64,000 nt of DNA from Sandaracinaceae bacterium (lineage in GTDB: Bacteria; Myxococcota_A; Polyangia; Polyangiales; Sandaracinaceae), in assembly GCA_040218145.1 (NCBI GenBank), contig JAVJQK010000014.1:1-64000 (forward strand), written 5' to 3'. Shown piece after piece: positions 44,474 through 53,564 of this stretch; positions within the stretch are counted from its first letter, which is position 1, and each line of letters starts with the position of its first letter. The notes under the pieces are model-generated. The model saw only the letters and a list, made by a program, of their open reading frames with translations, was not told the DNA's origin and searched no databases. A program made the translations under genes and the position numbers.

Positions 44474-45976
44474 ATGAGCGAGGAACGCGCAGGCAAGCGA
44501 GTCGCGATCGAGACGACGGTCCGTTTTCGGACACCGATGCTCGCCGACTTCGTCGACAGCTACAGCGGCAACGTGTCGCAAGAGGGGCTGTTCATCCGTC
44601 ACGAGGAACCGCTCAAGAAGAGCACGCTCCTGAAGCTCGAGATCGAGCTCGAGGACGAGACGCTCTCGGCGGTGGGGCGCGTGGTCTGGGTCCGACGGCC
44701 GACGCAAGCGTCCGACGACAGCCCGCCAGGCATGGGCATCAAGTTCGTGAAGCTCGACGCGGCGGCGAAGGACAAGATCGCGGCACTGGTCGAGACGCGA
44801 GGCATGGAGGGGCCAGGGACGTTCGCCAGGTCCGAAGGGGCCAGCGTCGACTCGGCCGCGCCCGCGGGTGCGTCGGTGCCGGCGCCCGGTGCGGCGAGGA
44901 GCGCAGGCGCGAAGCAGGCTGCGAGCGAGGCGGAGGTTGCTACCGCTGCCGCGTCCGGGGCCGCTACCGCGTCCGAGGCCGCTACCGCTTCCGAATCCGC
45001 TACCGCGTCCGAATCCGCGGCCGCGCCCGAGTCCGAGGCCGCTACCGCGTCCGAATCCGCTACCGCGTCCGAATCCGCTACCGCGTCCGGATCCGCCACC
45101 GCGTCCGAGTCCGCTACCGCGTCCGAGGCCGCTACCGCGTCCGAATCCGCTACCGCGTCCGAGTCCGCTGCCGCTTCCGAGGCCGCGTCCGAGTCCGAGG
45201 CCGCGTCCGAGGGTCCCTCCGAGGAGGCTGCCGCTTCGGAGGAGGCTGCCGCGTCCGAGGAGGCTCCCGGGTCTGGGTCCGGGGCCGCCGCCGCGGCGAC
45301 CGCTGCGGCGGAGGTGGCTGCCACGGCCGCGGCCGCAGCCAAGAGCGCCGCCGCTGCCGCGACCGCCGCGGCGGCGAAGGCAGCCGAGGCCGAGCAGGAT
45401 GACGCCGACTCGGACGAGGCTGACTCGGACTCCGACGATTCGGGCGACGCCGACGCGGGCGACGCCGACTCGGACACGGACGATTCAGGCGACGCCGACT
45501 CGGACACGGACGATTCAGGCGACGCCGACTCGGGCGACGCCGACTCGGACACGGACGATTCAGACGACGCCGACTCGGGCGACGACGCCGAGGCAGCCGC
45601 GGCGTCTCCAGGTGGCGCGCCGCGCAAGAAGAAGAAGAAGACGAAGCGCAAGAAGACCAAGCGCGAGCGGAAGCAGCAGGCGCGGGCCCGGAAGCGGGAG
45701 CGCAAGAAGAAGCAGAAGGAGCCCGACGACGCTCCCGCCCCCGCGGCGGCCAGCGGAGGCTCCGGGGCGTCCGCGCCCAGCCCGAAGAAGAAGAAGGCCT
45801 CCGCGCCCGAGACGGACTCGGGGCGACCGTCCGGTCGAACCTCCGTGCGGCCCGCGGCGCCGGAGCCGGAGCCCGCGAAGGAGAAGCCGACCATCAGCGC
45901 CGGGTTCTGGCCCCTGCTCGTGGTGCTCGGCGTCGTCGCGCTGATCGCGGTCTACGTCCTCTTCTTCCGGGACTGA
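44474..45976 (+). CDS. PilZ-domain protein with long low-complexity region and C-terminal membrane anchor
   Basis: 500 residues. The N-terminal 110 residues form a PilZ domain of the Myxococcus paralogue type (TIGR02266-like): DSYSGNVSQEGLFIR and GMGIKFVKLD. The RxxxR part of the c-di-GMP motif is not obvious, so binding is uncertain. Residues about 140-315 are Ala/Ser/Glu repeats, followed by Asp/Ser/Gly repeats (about 320-375), a block of Lys/Arg (about 385-420) and one TM at the extreme C-terminus (PLLVVLGVVALIAVYVLFF). The last residues are outside, so the protein is tail-anchored with the PilZ domain in the cytoplasm. Confidence 0.85.
   Translation: MSEERAGKRVAIETTVRFRTPMLADFVDSYSGNVSQEGLFIRHEEPLKKSTLLKLEIELEDETLSAVGRVVWVRRPTQASDDSPPGMGIKFVKLDAAAKDKIAALVETRGMEGPGTFARSEGASVDSAAPAGASVPAPGAARSAGAKQAASEAEVATAAASGAATASEAATASESATASESAAAPESEAATASESATASESATASGSATASESATASEAATASESATASESAAASEAASESEAASEGPSEEAAASEEAAASEEAPGSGSGAAAAATAAAEVAATAAAAAKSAAAAATAAAAKAAEAEQDDADSDEADSDSDDSGDADAGDADSDTDDSGDADSDTDDSGDADSGDADSDTDDSDDADSGDDAEAAAASPGGAPRKKKKKTKRKKTKRERKQQARARKRERKKKQKEPDDAPAPAAASGGSGASAPSPKKKKASAPETDSGRPSGRTSVRPAAPEPEPAKEKPTISAGFWPLLVVLGVVALIAVYVLFFRD
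44953..45185 (+). repeat. Tandem repeats of about 18 bases encoding Thr-Ala-Ser-Glu-Ser-Ala
   Basis: Units of the form CTACCGCGTCCGAATCCG, with GAGTCC and GAGGCC variants, follow one another about a dozen times within the PilZ gene. Copies are nearly identical at the DNA level, which suggests recent slippage or recombination. Confidence 0.8.
45430..45590 (+). repeat. Acidic tandem repeats encoding Asp-Ser-Asp-Thr-Asp-Asp-Ser-Gly-Asp-Ala
   Basis: Units around GCCGACTCGGACACGGAC followed by GATTCAGGCGAC recur four to five times. They encode an Asp/Ser stretch resembling Sdr-type surface linkers, directly before the Lys-rich block. Confidence 0.75.
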
Positions 45977-45997
45977 TCTCCCGGAGGACCGCGGCGA

Positions 45998-46627
45998 CTA
46001 CGCGGGCAGCTCGATGCGAAAGCGCGCGGCGAAGACGGGGACGCCGTGCGCCTCTCCATCCGCGTCGAGCGAATCCCACGCGATCGTGTGGTCCTCGGCG
46101 CCGTTGCGGCGGAGCACCTCGGCGATGAAGGTCTCCGTCACGATCTGATACCAGCGCACGATCGGTCCGGGCAGGCCGCGGCAGACGCCGGACACCACGC
46201 GCCCGTCGGCGCTCGACTCGACGGCGACGAAGTCGAAGTACGACGCGTTGAGCGAGGGGACCCGGAGCGCGAGCGAGCGCGCGCTCAGCACGCGGAGGAG
46301 CACGCGTCGGACCAGCCCGAGATCGCGCTCCACCTGATGCTGCGCGCGGACCCGCACGAACTCCTCGAAGGGCTTGCCGACGACCTTCCCGCACGCGCGG
46401 CCCGCCTGGATGAGGGGCCAGACGTCGTACCAGCTCGTCGTGAAGAACGTCTGGGCGAAGAAGCGCTGGAGCGCGGGATCGTCGAGCGCCTCCCCCTGCG
46501 CGGCCAGGCCCCCGGGCAGGCCCTCCCGGACGAACTCCATGTGGAACGCGTACGCCGTCCCCTTGATGCGGAAAGGGGACTCCCCCACCGCCCACGGCCA
46601 CTCCGTCGGTAACTCGTCGGTCCGCAC
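45998..46627 (-). CDS. DUF2378-like protein
   Basis: 209 residues. The order and spacing FRIKGTAYAFHMEFVREG, TTSWYDVWPLI, a long central helix and VCRGLPGPIVRWYQIVTETFI fit the DUF2378 / TIGR02265 family of Myxococcus paralogues. No signal peptide. The function of the family is unknown. Confidence 0.6.
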   Translation of the reverse strand: MRTDELPTEWPWAVGESPFRIKGTAYAFHMEFVREGLPGGLAAQGEALDDPALQRFFAQTFFTTSWYDVWPLIQAGRACGKVVGKPFEEFVRVRAQHQVERDLGLVRRVLLRVLSARSLALRVPSLNASYFDFVAVESSADGRVVSGVCRGLPGPIVRWYQIVTETFIAEVLRRNGAEDHTIAWDSLDADGEAHGVPVFAARFRIELPA

Positions 46628-46670
46628 CCGTCGCCCAGGATACTCCCTTCCCGGCCACGGGACGAAATGG

Positions 46671-46723
46671 ACCAGGCTCCTGACAGCACGTTGGCAGGAG
46701 AAGGCCCGCGAACCGAGCCTGGT
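46671..46723. other. Nested inverted repeat in a divergent promoter region
   Basis: ACCAGGCT (46671) pairs with AGCCTGGT (46716-46723), and CTCCTG (46677) pairs with CAGGAG (46695-46700). The gap lies between the DUF2378-like gene and lhr, which are divergent, so it may hold an operator or a stable leader structure. Confidence 0.35.
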
Positions 46724-46764
46724 CGGAGCGACACCCGCCGGCCCATGCCATCCTGATCGCTCGC

Positions 46765-49700
46765 ATGACCGACCCCCTCTCCTTCGCGCATCGCTGCACT
46801 CGACGATGGTTCGAGACCTCGTTCGAGGCGCCGACCGCCGCGCAGGCGGAGGGCTGGCCCCCGATCACCTCGGGAGACTCGACGCTCCTGCTCGCGCCGA
46901 CCGGGAGCGGCAAGACGCTCAGCGCCTTCCTCGTCGCGATCGACCGCCTGATGTTCGGCCCGCCGAAGGCCGACCCGGGCGTCCGCGTGCTCTACATCTC
47001 GCCCCTCAAAGCGCTGGGCGTGGACGTGGAGCGCAACCTGCGCGCGCCGCTCAACGGCATCCGCGTCACGGCCGAGCGCGCGGGGGACGCGCACCGCGTG
47101 CCGAGCGTGGCGGTGCGGAGCGGCGACACCCCGCAGTCCGAGCGCGAGAAGATGCGGCGCAACCCGCCCGACATCCTCATCACCACCCCCGAGTCGCTCT
47201 ACCTGATCCTGACGTCGCGGGCGCGCGAAATGCTGAAGACCGTCGAGACGGTGATCGTCGACGAGATCCACTCGATGGTGGACACGAAGCGAGGCGCGCA
47301 CCTGGCCTTGTCACTCGAGCGCATGCAGTCGATGCTCGACCACCCGGTGCAGCGGATCGGGCTCAGCGCGACGCAGCGCCCGCTCGACGAGGTCGCGCGC
47401 TTCCTCGGCGGCTTCGAGGTGAGCGGGGACCGAGCACGGGCGCGGCCCGTGTGCATCGTCGACGCCAGCTCACGCAAGGACTTCGATCTGAAGGTCGAGG
47501 TCCCCGTCGAGGACATGGCCAAGCTCGCCGAGGTGGAGGAGCTGCAGAGCGGGCCCGCCGCCGCCGGGCCGCGACGCACCTCCATCTGGCCGTCGATCCA
47601 TCCGCGCCTCGTGGAGCTGATCCGCGCGCACCGCTCGACGATGATCTTCTGCAACTCGCGGCGGCTCGCCGAGCGCCTCGCGCAGGCGCTGAACGAGCTG
47701 GCCGAGGAGGAGATCGCCAAGGCCCACCACGGCTCGGTGGCGAAGGACATCCGCGCGGAGATCGAAGATCAGCTCAAGCGCGGCGAGCTGCCCGCGATCG
47801 TGGCCACGAGCTCGCTGGAGCTCGGCATCGACATGGGCGCGGTCGACCTCGTGATCCAGATCGAGGCGCCGCCCTCCGTCGCGTCGGGCGTGCAGCGCAT
47901 CGGGCGCGCGGGCCACCACGTGGGCGCGGTGAGCCGCGGCGTGATGTTCCCCAAGTTCCGCGGTGACCTGCTCGCCTGCGCGGCGGTGACCGGGCACGTG
48001 GTGGAGGGCAAGGTCGAACAGACCTTCTACCCGAAGAACCCGCTCGACGTGCTCGCGCAGCAGATCGTCGCGCACGTCGTCGACACCCAGCGCACGGTCG
48101 AGGAGGTCTTCGATCTGGTCCGCGGCGCGGCGCCCTTCACAGAGCTGCCCCGCCGGAGCTTCGAGGGCGTGCTCGACATGCTCAGCGGCCGCTACCCGAG
48201 CGAGGAGATGGGCAGCTCGCTCCGGCCGCGGGTCACCTGGGACCGCATCGCGGGCACCCTCAGCGCGCGGCGGGGGGCGCGGATGCTCGCCATCTCGAAC
48301 GGCGGCACGATCCCGGACCGCGGCCTCTACGGCGTGTTCCTCGCGTCGAGCGACAAGCCCATCCGCGTCGGCGAGCTCGACGAGGAGATGGTCTACGAGT
48401 CTCGCGAGGGCGACGTCTTCCTCCTCGGCGCCAGCTCGTGGCGCATCGAGGAGATCACCCACGACCGCGTCCTCGTGACCCCGGCCCCGGGCGAGCCCGG
48501 CAAGATGCCTTTCTGGCATGGAGATCGGCCCGGCCGCCCGCTCGAGTTCGGCAAGGCGATCGGCGCGCTCACCCGCGAGCTGTCGTCTACCACGCGGCCG
48601 GCCGCGCTGAAGAAGCTCGAGTCGCACCACGCGCTGGACCCCCGCGCGGCCGAGAATCTCCTGCGCTACCTCGAGGACCAGAGCGAGGCGACGGGTCGGC
48701 TGCCCACGGACCGCGCGATCGTCATCGAGCGCTTCATCGACGAGATCGGCGACTGGGTGGTGACGGTCCTGTCGCCCTTCGGCGCCCGCGTGCACGCCCC
48801 GTGGAGCACGGCCGTCAACCAGCGCCTCGCGCACGAGCTCGGCCTCGATCCGGACGTCATGTACTCGGACGACGGGATGGTGTTCCGGCTGCCGGACGCC
48901 GACGAGCCGCCGGACGACGCCTGGTTCCTGCCCGACCCGGAGGAGGTCGAGCGGCTCATCGTCGACCAGCTCCCGTCCACGAGCCTCTTCGCGGCGCGCT
49001 TCCGTGAGAACGCCGGCCGCGCGCTGCTCTTGCCGAAGCGGCGCCCCGGACAGCGCACGCCGCTCTGGGCGCAGCGCCGCAAGGCCGCGCAGCTCCTGAA
49101 GGTCGCGTCGCGCTTCAGCGACTTCCCGATCGTGCTCGAGACGTACCGTGAGTGCCTGCGCGACGTGTTCGATCTCCCGGGGCTGATCGAGATCCTGACC
49201 GACATCCGGGAGCGGCGGATCCTCGTCACGAGCGTCAAGACGCGCTCGCCCTCGCCCTTCGCGTCGTCGCTGCTGTTCAACTACGTCGCGAGCTTCATCT
49301 ACGAGGGCGACGTGCCGCTGGCCGAGCGGCGCTCGCAGATGCTGACGCTCGATCACGCCCAGCTGCGCGAGCTCCTCGGCGAGCCCGAGCTGCGCGAGCT
49401 GCTGGATCTGGAGGCGATCCACGAGGTGGAGCATCGCCTCCAGCGTCTGGGCGGCCGGCTCGTCGGGCACGTCGACGCGCTGCACGACCTCCTGCTCGGG
49501 CTCGGTGACCTGAGCCGCGCGGAGATCGACGTGCGGTGCGAGGACGACGCCGACGTCGAGGGCTGGCTCACGACGCTGACGCGCGCGCGGCGGGTGGTGC
49601 CGGTCTCCATCGCGGACGAGCCGCGCTTCATCGCGGTCGAGGACATGGCGCGCTACCGCGACGGCCTCGGGCTCGTGCCGCCGCAGGGCTTGCCGCAGGC

Positions 49701-51225
49701 CTTGCTCGAGGCGGTGCACGATCCCCTCGGCGAGCTCGTCGCGCGCTACGCCCGCACGCACGGGCCGTTCACCGTCGAGGCGCTCGCCGACCGCTACGGG
49801 CTCGGGGTGGGCGCCGTGCGCATCGTGCTCGAGCGGCTGCAGGAGGCGGACAAGGTGCTCGAGGGCGAGCTGCTCCCGGGCGGGCGCACGCGCGAGTGGG
49901 TCGGCGTCGACGTGCTGCGGCAGATCAAGCAGCGCTCGCTCGCGAAGCTGCGCCAGCAGATCGAGCCGGTGGAGCCGGACGCGCTCGCCCGCTTCGCGCT
50001 CGACTGGCACGGGATCGGCCGAGGGCGCTCGGGCCCGGAGGCCCTGGTGAGCGTCATCGAGCAGCTCCAGGGCGCGCCGATCCCGGCGTCGTCCCTCGAG
50101 GCGCACACCCTGCCCTCCCGGCTGCGCGGCTACGACCGCCGCGATCTCGACGAGCTGTGCGCGAGCGGCGAGGTGATCTGGCGCGGGGTCGGCTCGCTCG
50201 GGCCGAAAGACGGGCGCGTCGCGCTCTACCTCGCCGACCACTACGCGCTGCTCGCGCCGCCGCCCGAGCCCGTCGAGGGAGCGCTCGCGGGCCAGATCCG
50301 TGACTGCCTCTCGCAGCGCGGCGCGGTCTTCTTCCGCGAGCTGACCGACGCGACGGGCGGCTTCTCGCACGACGTGCTGGAGACCCTCTGGGACATGGTC
50401 TGGGCGGGCGAGGTGACCAACGACACGCTCATGCCCGTCCGCCACCTGCGCGGCGGGGACGAGCGACCGCGCGGGAGGCAGCGGCTCTTCAAGCGGGCCA
50501 CGCGCCGGGCGGGCCCTCCGGGGTCCGAGGGGCGCTGGTCGCTGCTGCCCACGGTGGAGGGGCCCACGCCGACCGAGCGGGCCGAGGCGCTCGCGACCCA
50601 GCTTCTGGAGAGGCATGGCGTGCTGACGCGAGAGGCCGTGCAGTCGGAGGGGATCCCCGGCGGCTTCTCGGCGGTGTACCCGGTGCTCAAGGCCATGGAG
50701 CAGGCCGGGCGAGTGCGGCGCGGCTACTTCGTGGCGGGGCTCGGCGCCGCGCAGTTCGCGCTGCCGGGCGCAGAGGATCGCCTGCGCAAGCACCGCGAGG
50801 CGGAGGACGAGGACGAGGTCCGGCTCATCGCCTCCGACGACCCCGCGAACGTGTACGGCGCCGCGATCCGCTGGCCGGAGTCTTCGGGGCGGCCGGCCCG
50901 CACCGCGGGGGCGCGAGTGGTCCTGCGCGCGGGGCACCTCGTGGGCTACGTCGGCAAGACGGGGCACAGCGTCACGACGTTCCTGCCGCCGGTCGACGAG
51001 CCCCTCGACCACGCCCGCGCGATCGCGGCGCTGGTTCGCGGTCTGGCCGACGCGTCGGGCCGGGGCCGCAACGCGCGCGCGGTCCTGCTCAAGCGCGTCG
51101 ACGGGGGCGACCCGGCCGAGTCCGTGCTCGCCGAGCCGCTCCGGGCGGCGGGCTTCAGCGCCACGAGCCGAGGCTTCCACCGCCGCGTGGACGCGGGCGA
51201 CGACGCTCCGGCGTACCTGAACTGA
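46765..51225 (+). CDS. lhr: Lhr-family long ATP-dependent DNA helicase
   Basis: 1486 residues, full length for the family. Walker A is APTGSGKT (about residue 43). The DEIH box is at about 165, followed by SATQRPLDEVA, TSSLELGIDMGAVD and motif VI QRIGRAGHH. The central Lhr winged-helix/core region and the long C-terminal region of Lhr-CTD are both present. This is a 3'-5' helicase with a role in DNA repair. No frameshift seen. Transcribed divergently from the DUF2378-like gene. Confidence 0.95.
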   Translation: MTDPLSFAHRCTRRWFETSFEAPTAAQAEGWPPITSGDSTLLLAPTGSGKTLSAFLVAIDRLMFGPPKADPGVRVLYISPLKALGVDVERNLRAPLNGIRVTAERAGDAHRVPSVAVRSGDTPQSEREKMRRNPPDILITTPESLYLILTSRAREMLKTVETVIVDEIHSMVDTKRGAHLALSLERMQSMLDHPVQRIGLSATQRPLDEVARFLGGFEVSGDRARARPVCIVDASSRKDFDLKVEVPVEDMAKLAEVEELQSGPAAAGPRRTSIWPSIHPRLVELIRAHRSTMIFCNSRRLAERLAQALNELAEEEIAKAHHGSVAKDIRAEIEDQLKRGELPAIVATSSLELGIDMGAVDLVIQIEAPPSVASGVQRIGRAGHHVGAVSRGVMFPKFRGDLLACAAVTGHVVEGKVEQTFYPKNPLDVLAQQIVAHVVDTQRTVEEVFDLVRGAAPFTELPRRSFEGVLDMLSGRYPSEEMGSSLRPRVTWDRIAGTLSARRGARMLAISNGGTIPDRGLYGVFLASSDKPIRVGELDEEMVYESREGDVFLLGASSWRIEEITHDRVLVTPAPGEPGKMPFWHGDRPGRPLEFGKAIGALTRELSSTTRPAALKKLESHHALDPRAAENLLRYLEDQSEATGRLPTDRAIVIERFIDEIGDWVVTVLSPFGARVHAPWSTAVNQRLAHELGLDPDVMYSDDGMVFRLPDADEPPDDAWFLPDPEEVERLIVDQLPSTSLFAARFRENAGRALLLPKRRPGQRTPLWAQRRKAAQLLKVASRFSDFPIVLETYRECLRDVFDLPGLIEILTDIRERRILVTSVKTRSPSPFASSLLFNYVASFIYEGDVPLAERRSQMLTLDHAQLRELLGEPELRELLDLEAIHEVEHRLQRLGGRLVGHVDALHDLLLGLGDLSRAEIDVRCEDDADVEGWLTTLTRARRVVPVSIADEPRFIAVEDMARYRDGLGLVPPQGLPQALLEAVHDPLGELVARYARTHGPFTVEALADRYGLGVGAVRIVLERLQEADKVLEGELLPGGRTREWVGVDVLRQIKQRSLAKLRQQIEPVEPDALARFALDWHGIGRGRSGPEALVSVIEQLQGAPIPASSLEAHTLPSRLRGYDRRDLDELCASGEVIWRGVGSLGPKDGRVALYLADHYALLAPPPEPVEGALAGQIRDCLSQRGAVFFRELTDATGGFSHDVLETLWDMVWAGEVTNDTLMPVRHLRGGDERPRGRQRLFKRATRRAGPPGSEGRWSLLPTVEGPTPTERAEALATQLLERHGVLTREAVQSEGIPGGFSAVYPVLKAMEQAGRVRRGYFVAGLGAAQFALPGAEDRLRKHREAEDEDEVRLIASDDPANVYGAAIRWPESSGRPARTAGARVVLRAGHLVGYVGKTGHSVTTFLPPVDEPLDHARAIAALVRGLADASGRGRNARAVLLKRVDGGDPAESVLAEPLRAAGFSATSRGFHRRVDAGDDAPAYLN

Positions 51226-51267
51226 CGAAGAGTTGCGTCCTGGCGCCATTGCCCTCAGAGCGGATCG

Positions 51268-51504
51268 GTGGGGTCCCTCTTCGACGACGTCTGCGAGCGG
51301 TCGGCCATCCCGCGGGTCGTCCAGCGGCCGGCCATGCGGCGAGCGCTCGCGCGCGCGGGCCTGAGCCCCGAAGATCTCACGTCGACCAACCTCGCCCGCG
51401 CTTTGGAGTCGATCCACGAGACGCTGCGCGTCTACCATGACGACGCGGAGGCCGAGACGCGCCTCCAGCACCTGCGCGAGCTCTGCGCGGCGGAGGAGGC
51501 GTGA
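51268..51504 (+). CDS. Small helical hypothetical protein
   Basis: 78 residues from a GTG. Probably all-helical (AMRRALARAGLSPEDLTS and two following helices). It overlaps the PAS gene by 4 bases (GTGA). No family recognised. Confidence 0.55.
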   Translation: MGSLFDDVCERSAIPRVVQRPAMRRALARAGLSPEDLTSTNLARALESIHETLRVYHDDAEAETRLQHLRELCAAEEA

Positions 51505-51848
51505 CCCATCCCGAGATCCCGGCGCTCTTCGATCACGGCCCGGTCCAGCTCTGGACCGCGCGCCCGAACGGGGAGCTGGACTACGTGAACGCGGCGGTGC
51601 TGACGTACTTCGGGCGCAGCCGCGAGCAGATGCTCGACTGGGGCTGGGCGGAGCTGGTCCACCCGGACGACCTCGAGGAGGTCGGTGAGCGCTGGGGCGA
51701 GTCGCTCGAGACCGGCTGCGTGTACCGGGTCCACTTCCGGCTGCGCCGCCACGACGGCGAGTACCAGCAGCACCTCGCCACCGCCATCGCGCACCGGGAC
51801 GAGGCGGGGGCGATCGTCGCGTGGAGCGGCGCGAACACGCCGCTCTGA
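51501..51848 (+). CDS. Single-domain PAS protein
   Basis: 115 residues forming one PAS domain: GELDYVNAAVLTYFGRSREQ, WAELVHPDDLEEV, FRLRRHDGEY and AHRDEAGAIVAW. No output domain. Probably works through another protein; coupled to the small helical gene upstream. Confidence 0.85.
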   Translation: MTHPEIPALFDHGPVQLWTARPNGELDYVNAAVLTYFGRSREQMLDWGWAELVHPDDLEEVGERWGESLETGCVYRVHFRLRRHDGEYQQHLATAIAHRDEAGAIVAWSGANTPL

Positions 51849-51957
51849 ATTCACTGGCCGAGGGGCCCGCGCGTGCTCATCTTGCGGCGCCCGGATCCCG
51901 TCGTTGGCCCACCGCTTCCTCTCCGCTCTGGCGCGCGTCGCCAACGCCAGGCCCATC

Positions 51958-53250
51958 ATGCGGCCGGGGCTCCTCGCGCCCGGCACGCTCGCGCCGGCCG
52001 CTCCGTCGGCGACCAGCGCGTCCCGCCACGACCGGCGCCGCTCGCTCTGGGCCAACATCGCCGAGGGGGCCGTGGCCGAGGTCTTCGTCGCCTGCGCGAC
52101 CGGCGCCGTCGTCACCGGGTGGGCGCTCCACCTCGGCGCGGACGCGACCACCATCGGCGCGCTCGGCGCGATCCCGGTCGCGTCGCAGATCATGAACCTG
52201 CCCGCCGGGTGGTGGACGAGCCGGGTCGACCGTCGGCGCCTGGCCATCGTCAGCCTCACCCTCGCGCGCCTCGTCTGGGCGCCGATGGCGCTCGTGCCGG
52301 CGTTCGGCGTCGAGGCCGCGGTCGCGCTGAAGATGCTCGTGGCCATCACCCTCGCGTCGGGCGCGCTCACGGTGGTGGGCACGAACGCGTGGAGCGCGTG
52401 GGTCGGCGACCTCGTCCCGGCCCGGATCCGTGGGCGCTTCTTCGGCGTCCGGACCGCCTGGCTGACGGGCGCCGGCGCCGTCGCGGCGCTCGGGACCGCG
52501 GCGCTCCTCGACGGGACGGACGACCCCGCGCCCGCCCTGGCCATCCTCTCCGCCGTCGCCGCGGCGACCGGCGTCGCGAGCGGAGTGTTCCTCGCGCTCC
52601 AGGTCGATCCGGGCCACGGCCAGCGCCACCCCGGTGACCTGCGCGACTTCCTCGACGTGCTGCGACACCCGCAGGCGCGAGACTTCCTCCTCTACCAGCT
52701 CGCGTGGGGCGCCGCGATCGCCCCCGCCGCCTGCTTCTGGGCGCTGCACGTGCTGGACTCGCTCGCGCTGGGCTTCTCGTTCCTCGCCATGCACGGCCTG
52801 ATCGTCGCGACCTCGCGCATCGCGACGGCCAACATGTGGGGACGCTACGTGCAGCGCCACGGCGCCCGCCGCGCGCTCGCGCTCTGCTCGATGGGCATCG
52901 CCGCCATGCCGCTGCTGTGGGCGATGAGCACCCCGGAGGCCTGGTGGCCGCTGCTGCTCGACGCCGTCGTCGCGGGCGTGCTCTGGGGAGGTCACGGCAT
53001 CGCGTCCCTCGACTGGCCCCTGGCCGTCAGCCCGCGCAAGCAGCGCCCGTTCTTCCTCGCCGCCTTCGCGGCCGCGGCCGGCGTGGGCTTCGCCCTCGCG
53101 GCCCTGGCCTCAGCCAGCGTGGTCGAGGTCGCGGGCGCACCGATCCTCCGCACGCTCTTCGTCGTGTCGGCGCTCGGGCGCTTCTCCTGCGGCCTGTGGG
53201 CCCTGCGGCTGCACGAGACCGCAACGCGCCCTGCCCTCGCGCCCCGCTGA
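51958..53250 (+). CDS. MFS transporter
   Basis: 430 residues from an ATG at 51958; a TTG at 51904 would add 18 residues. About twelve hydrophobic segments, with the MFS loop between helices 2 and 3 (WTSRVDRRRLAI). Substrate unknown. Its stop begins the 314-base hairpin-rich gap. Confidence 0.85.
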   Translation: MRPGLLAPGTLAPAAPSATSASRHDRRRSLWANIAEGAVAEVFVACATGAVVTGWALHLGADATTIGALGAIPVASQIMNLPAGWWTSRVDRRRLAIVSLTLARLVWAPMALVPAFGVEAAVALKMLVAITLASGALTVVGTNAWSAWVGDLVPARIRGRFFGVRTAWLTGAGAVAALGTAALLDGTDDPAPALAILSAVAAATGVASGVFLALQVDPGHGQRHPGDLRDFLDVLRHPQARDFLLYQLAWGAAIAPAACFWALHVLDSLALGFSFLAMHGLIVATSRIATANMWGRYVQRHGARRALALCSMGIAAMPLLWAMSTPEAWWPLLLDAVVAGVLWGGHGIASLDWPLAVSPRKQRPFFLAAFAAAAGVGFALAALASASVVEVAGAPILRTLFVVSALGRFSCGLWALRLHETATRPALAPR

Positions 53251-53255
53251 CATCC

Positions 53256-53306
53256 GAAGCGCGGGACTCGCGCGCCGAAGGCGCGCGGAGTGGGTTGGGG
53301 GGGAGG
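53256..53306 (+). repeat. Structured repeat, copy 1
   Basis: Begins GAAGCGCGGGACTCG, then an 8-bp stem with GAA loop (53269-53287), then GGGTTGGGGGGG. It matches copy 2 over the same 51 bases; the stems differ by two compensatory pairs. Confidence 0.75.
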
Positions 53307-53405
53307 GGGCGGACCCGACCCCGCCCAAGAGCCCGAGGCCCGATCCCGCGGCAGCGGGCGGCCAGCTTTCGCGAAGCGAAAGCGCGAGCCGCGTGGCTCA
53401 CGCGC

Positions 53406-53456
53406 GAAGCGCGGGACACGGGCGACGAAGTCGCCCGACTTGGGTTGGGGGGGCCC
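53406..53456 (+). repeat. Structured repeat, copy 2
   Basis: Begins GAAGCGCGGGACACG, then an 8-bp stem with GAA loop (53419-53437), then GGGTTGGGGGGG. The stem keeps pairing although 53421/53435 and 53425/53431 differ from copy 1. Confidence 0.75.
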
Positions 53457-53463
53457 CGCGGAG

Positions 53464-53522
53464 CCGGGTGAGCGATGTTTGCGGAGGGCGCGCAGCGCCC
53501 GGAGCGAACATCGCTCACCCGG
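53464..53522. terminator. Long nested hairpin
   Basis: A 16-bp perfect stem (CCGGGTGAGCGATGTT pairing with its complement at 53507-53522), an internal loop, then GGGCGC-GCA-GCGCCC. It could be a strong transcript end for both convergent genes or an RNA-processing site. Confidence 0.5.
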
Positions 53523-53564
53523 CGCAGTGGGGGGGAGGGGCTTGAAAAGCCCCGCCCCACAAAC

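Larger units (their letters stand above)
53251..53564. other. Hairpin-rich intergenic region with GAA-loop stem-loops
   Basis: This 314-base gap lies between the convergent MFS and lipoprotein genes and has no gene. It holds stem-loops whose loop is always GAA: 53269-53287, 53365-53383, 53401-53413, 53419-53437 and GGGGCTT-GAA-AAGCCCC at 53537-53553. A nested hairpin fills 53464-53522. Two blocks, 53256-53306 and 53406-53456, are repeats exactly 150 bases apart, both ending in GGGTTGGGGGGG. Confidence 0.75.

Noticed and set aside
47227-47242. AAATGCTGAAG inside lhr, like the palindrome centre
   Set aside because: Coding sequence with no complementary arm; chance match.
47470-51471. A 1333-codon minus-strand frame opposite lhr
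   Set aside because: Arg/Glu/His-rich antisense shadow typical of high-GC genes. The plus-strand Lhr has all its motifs.
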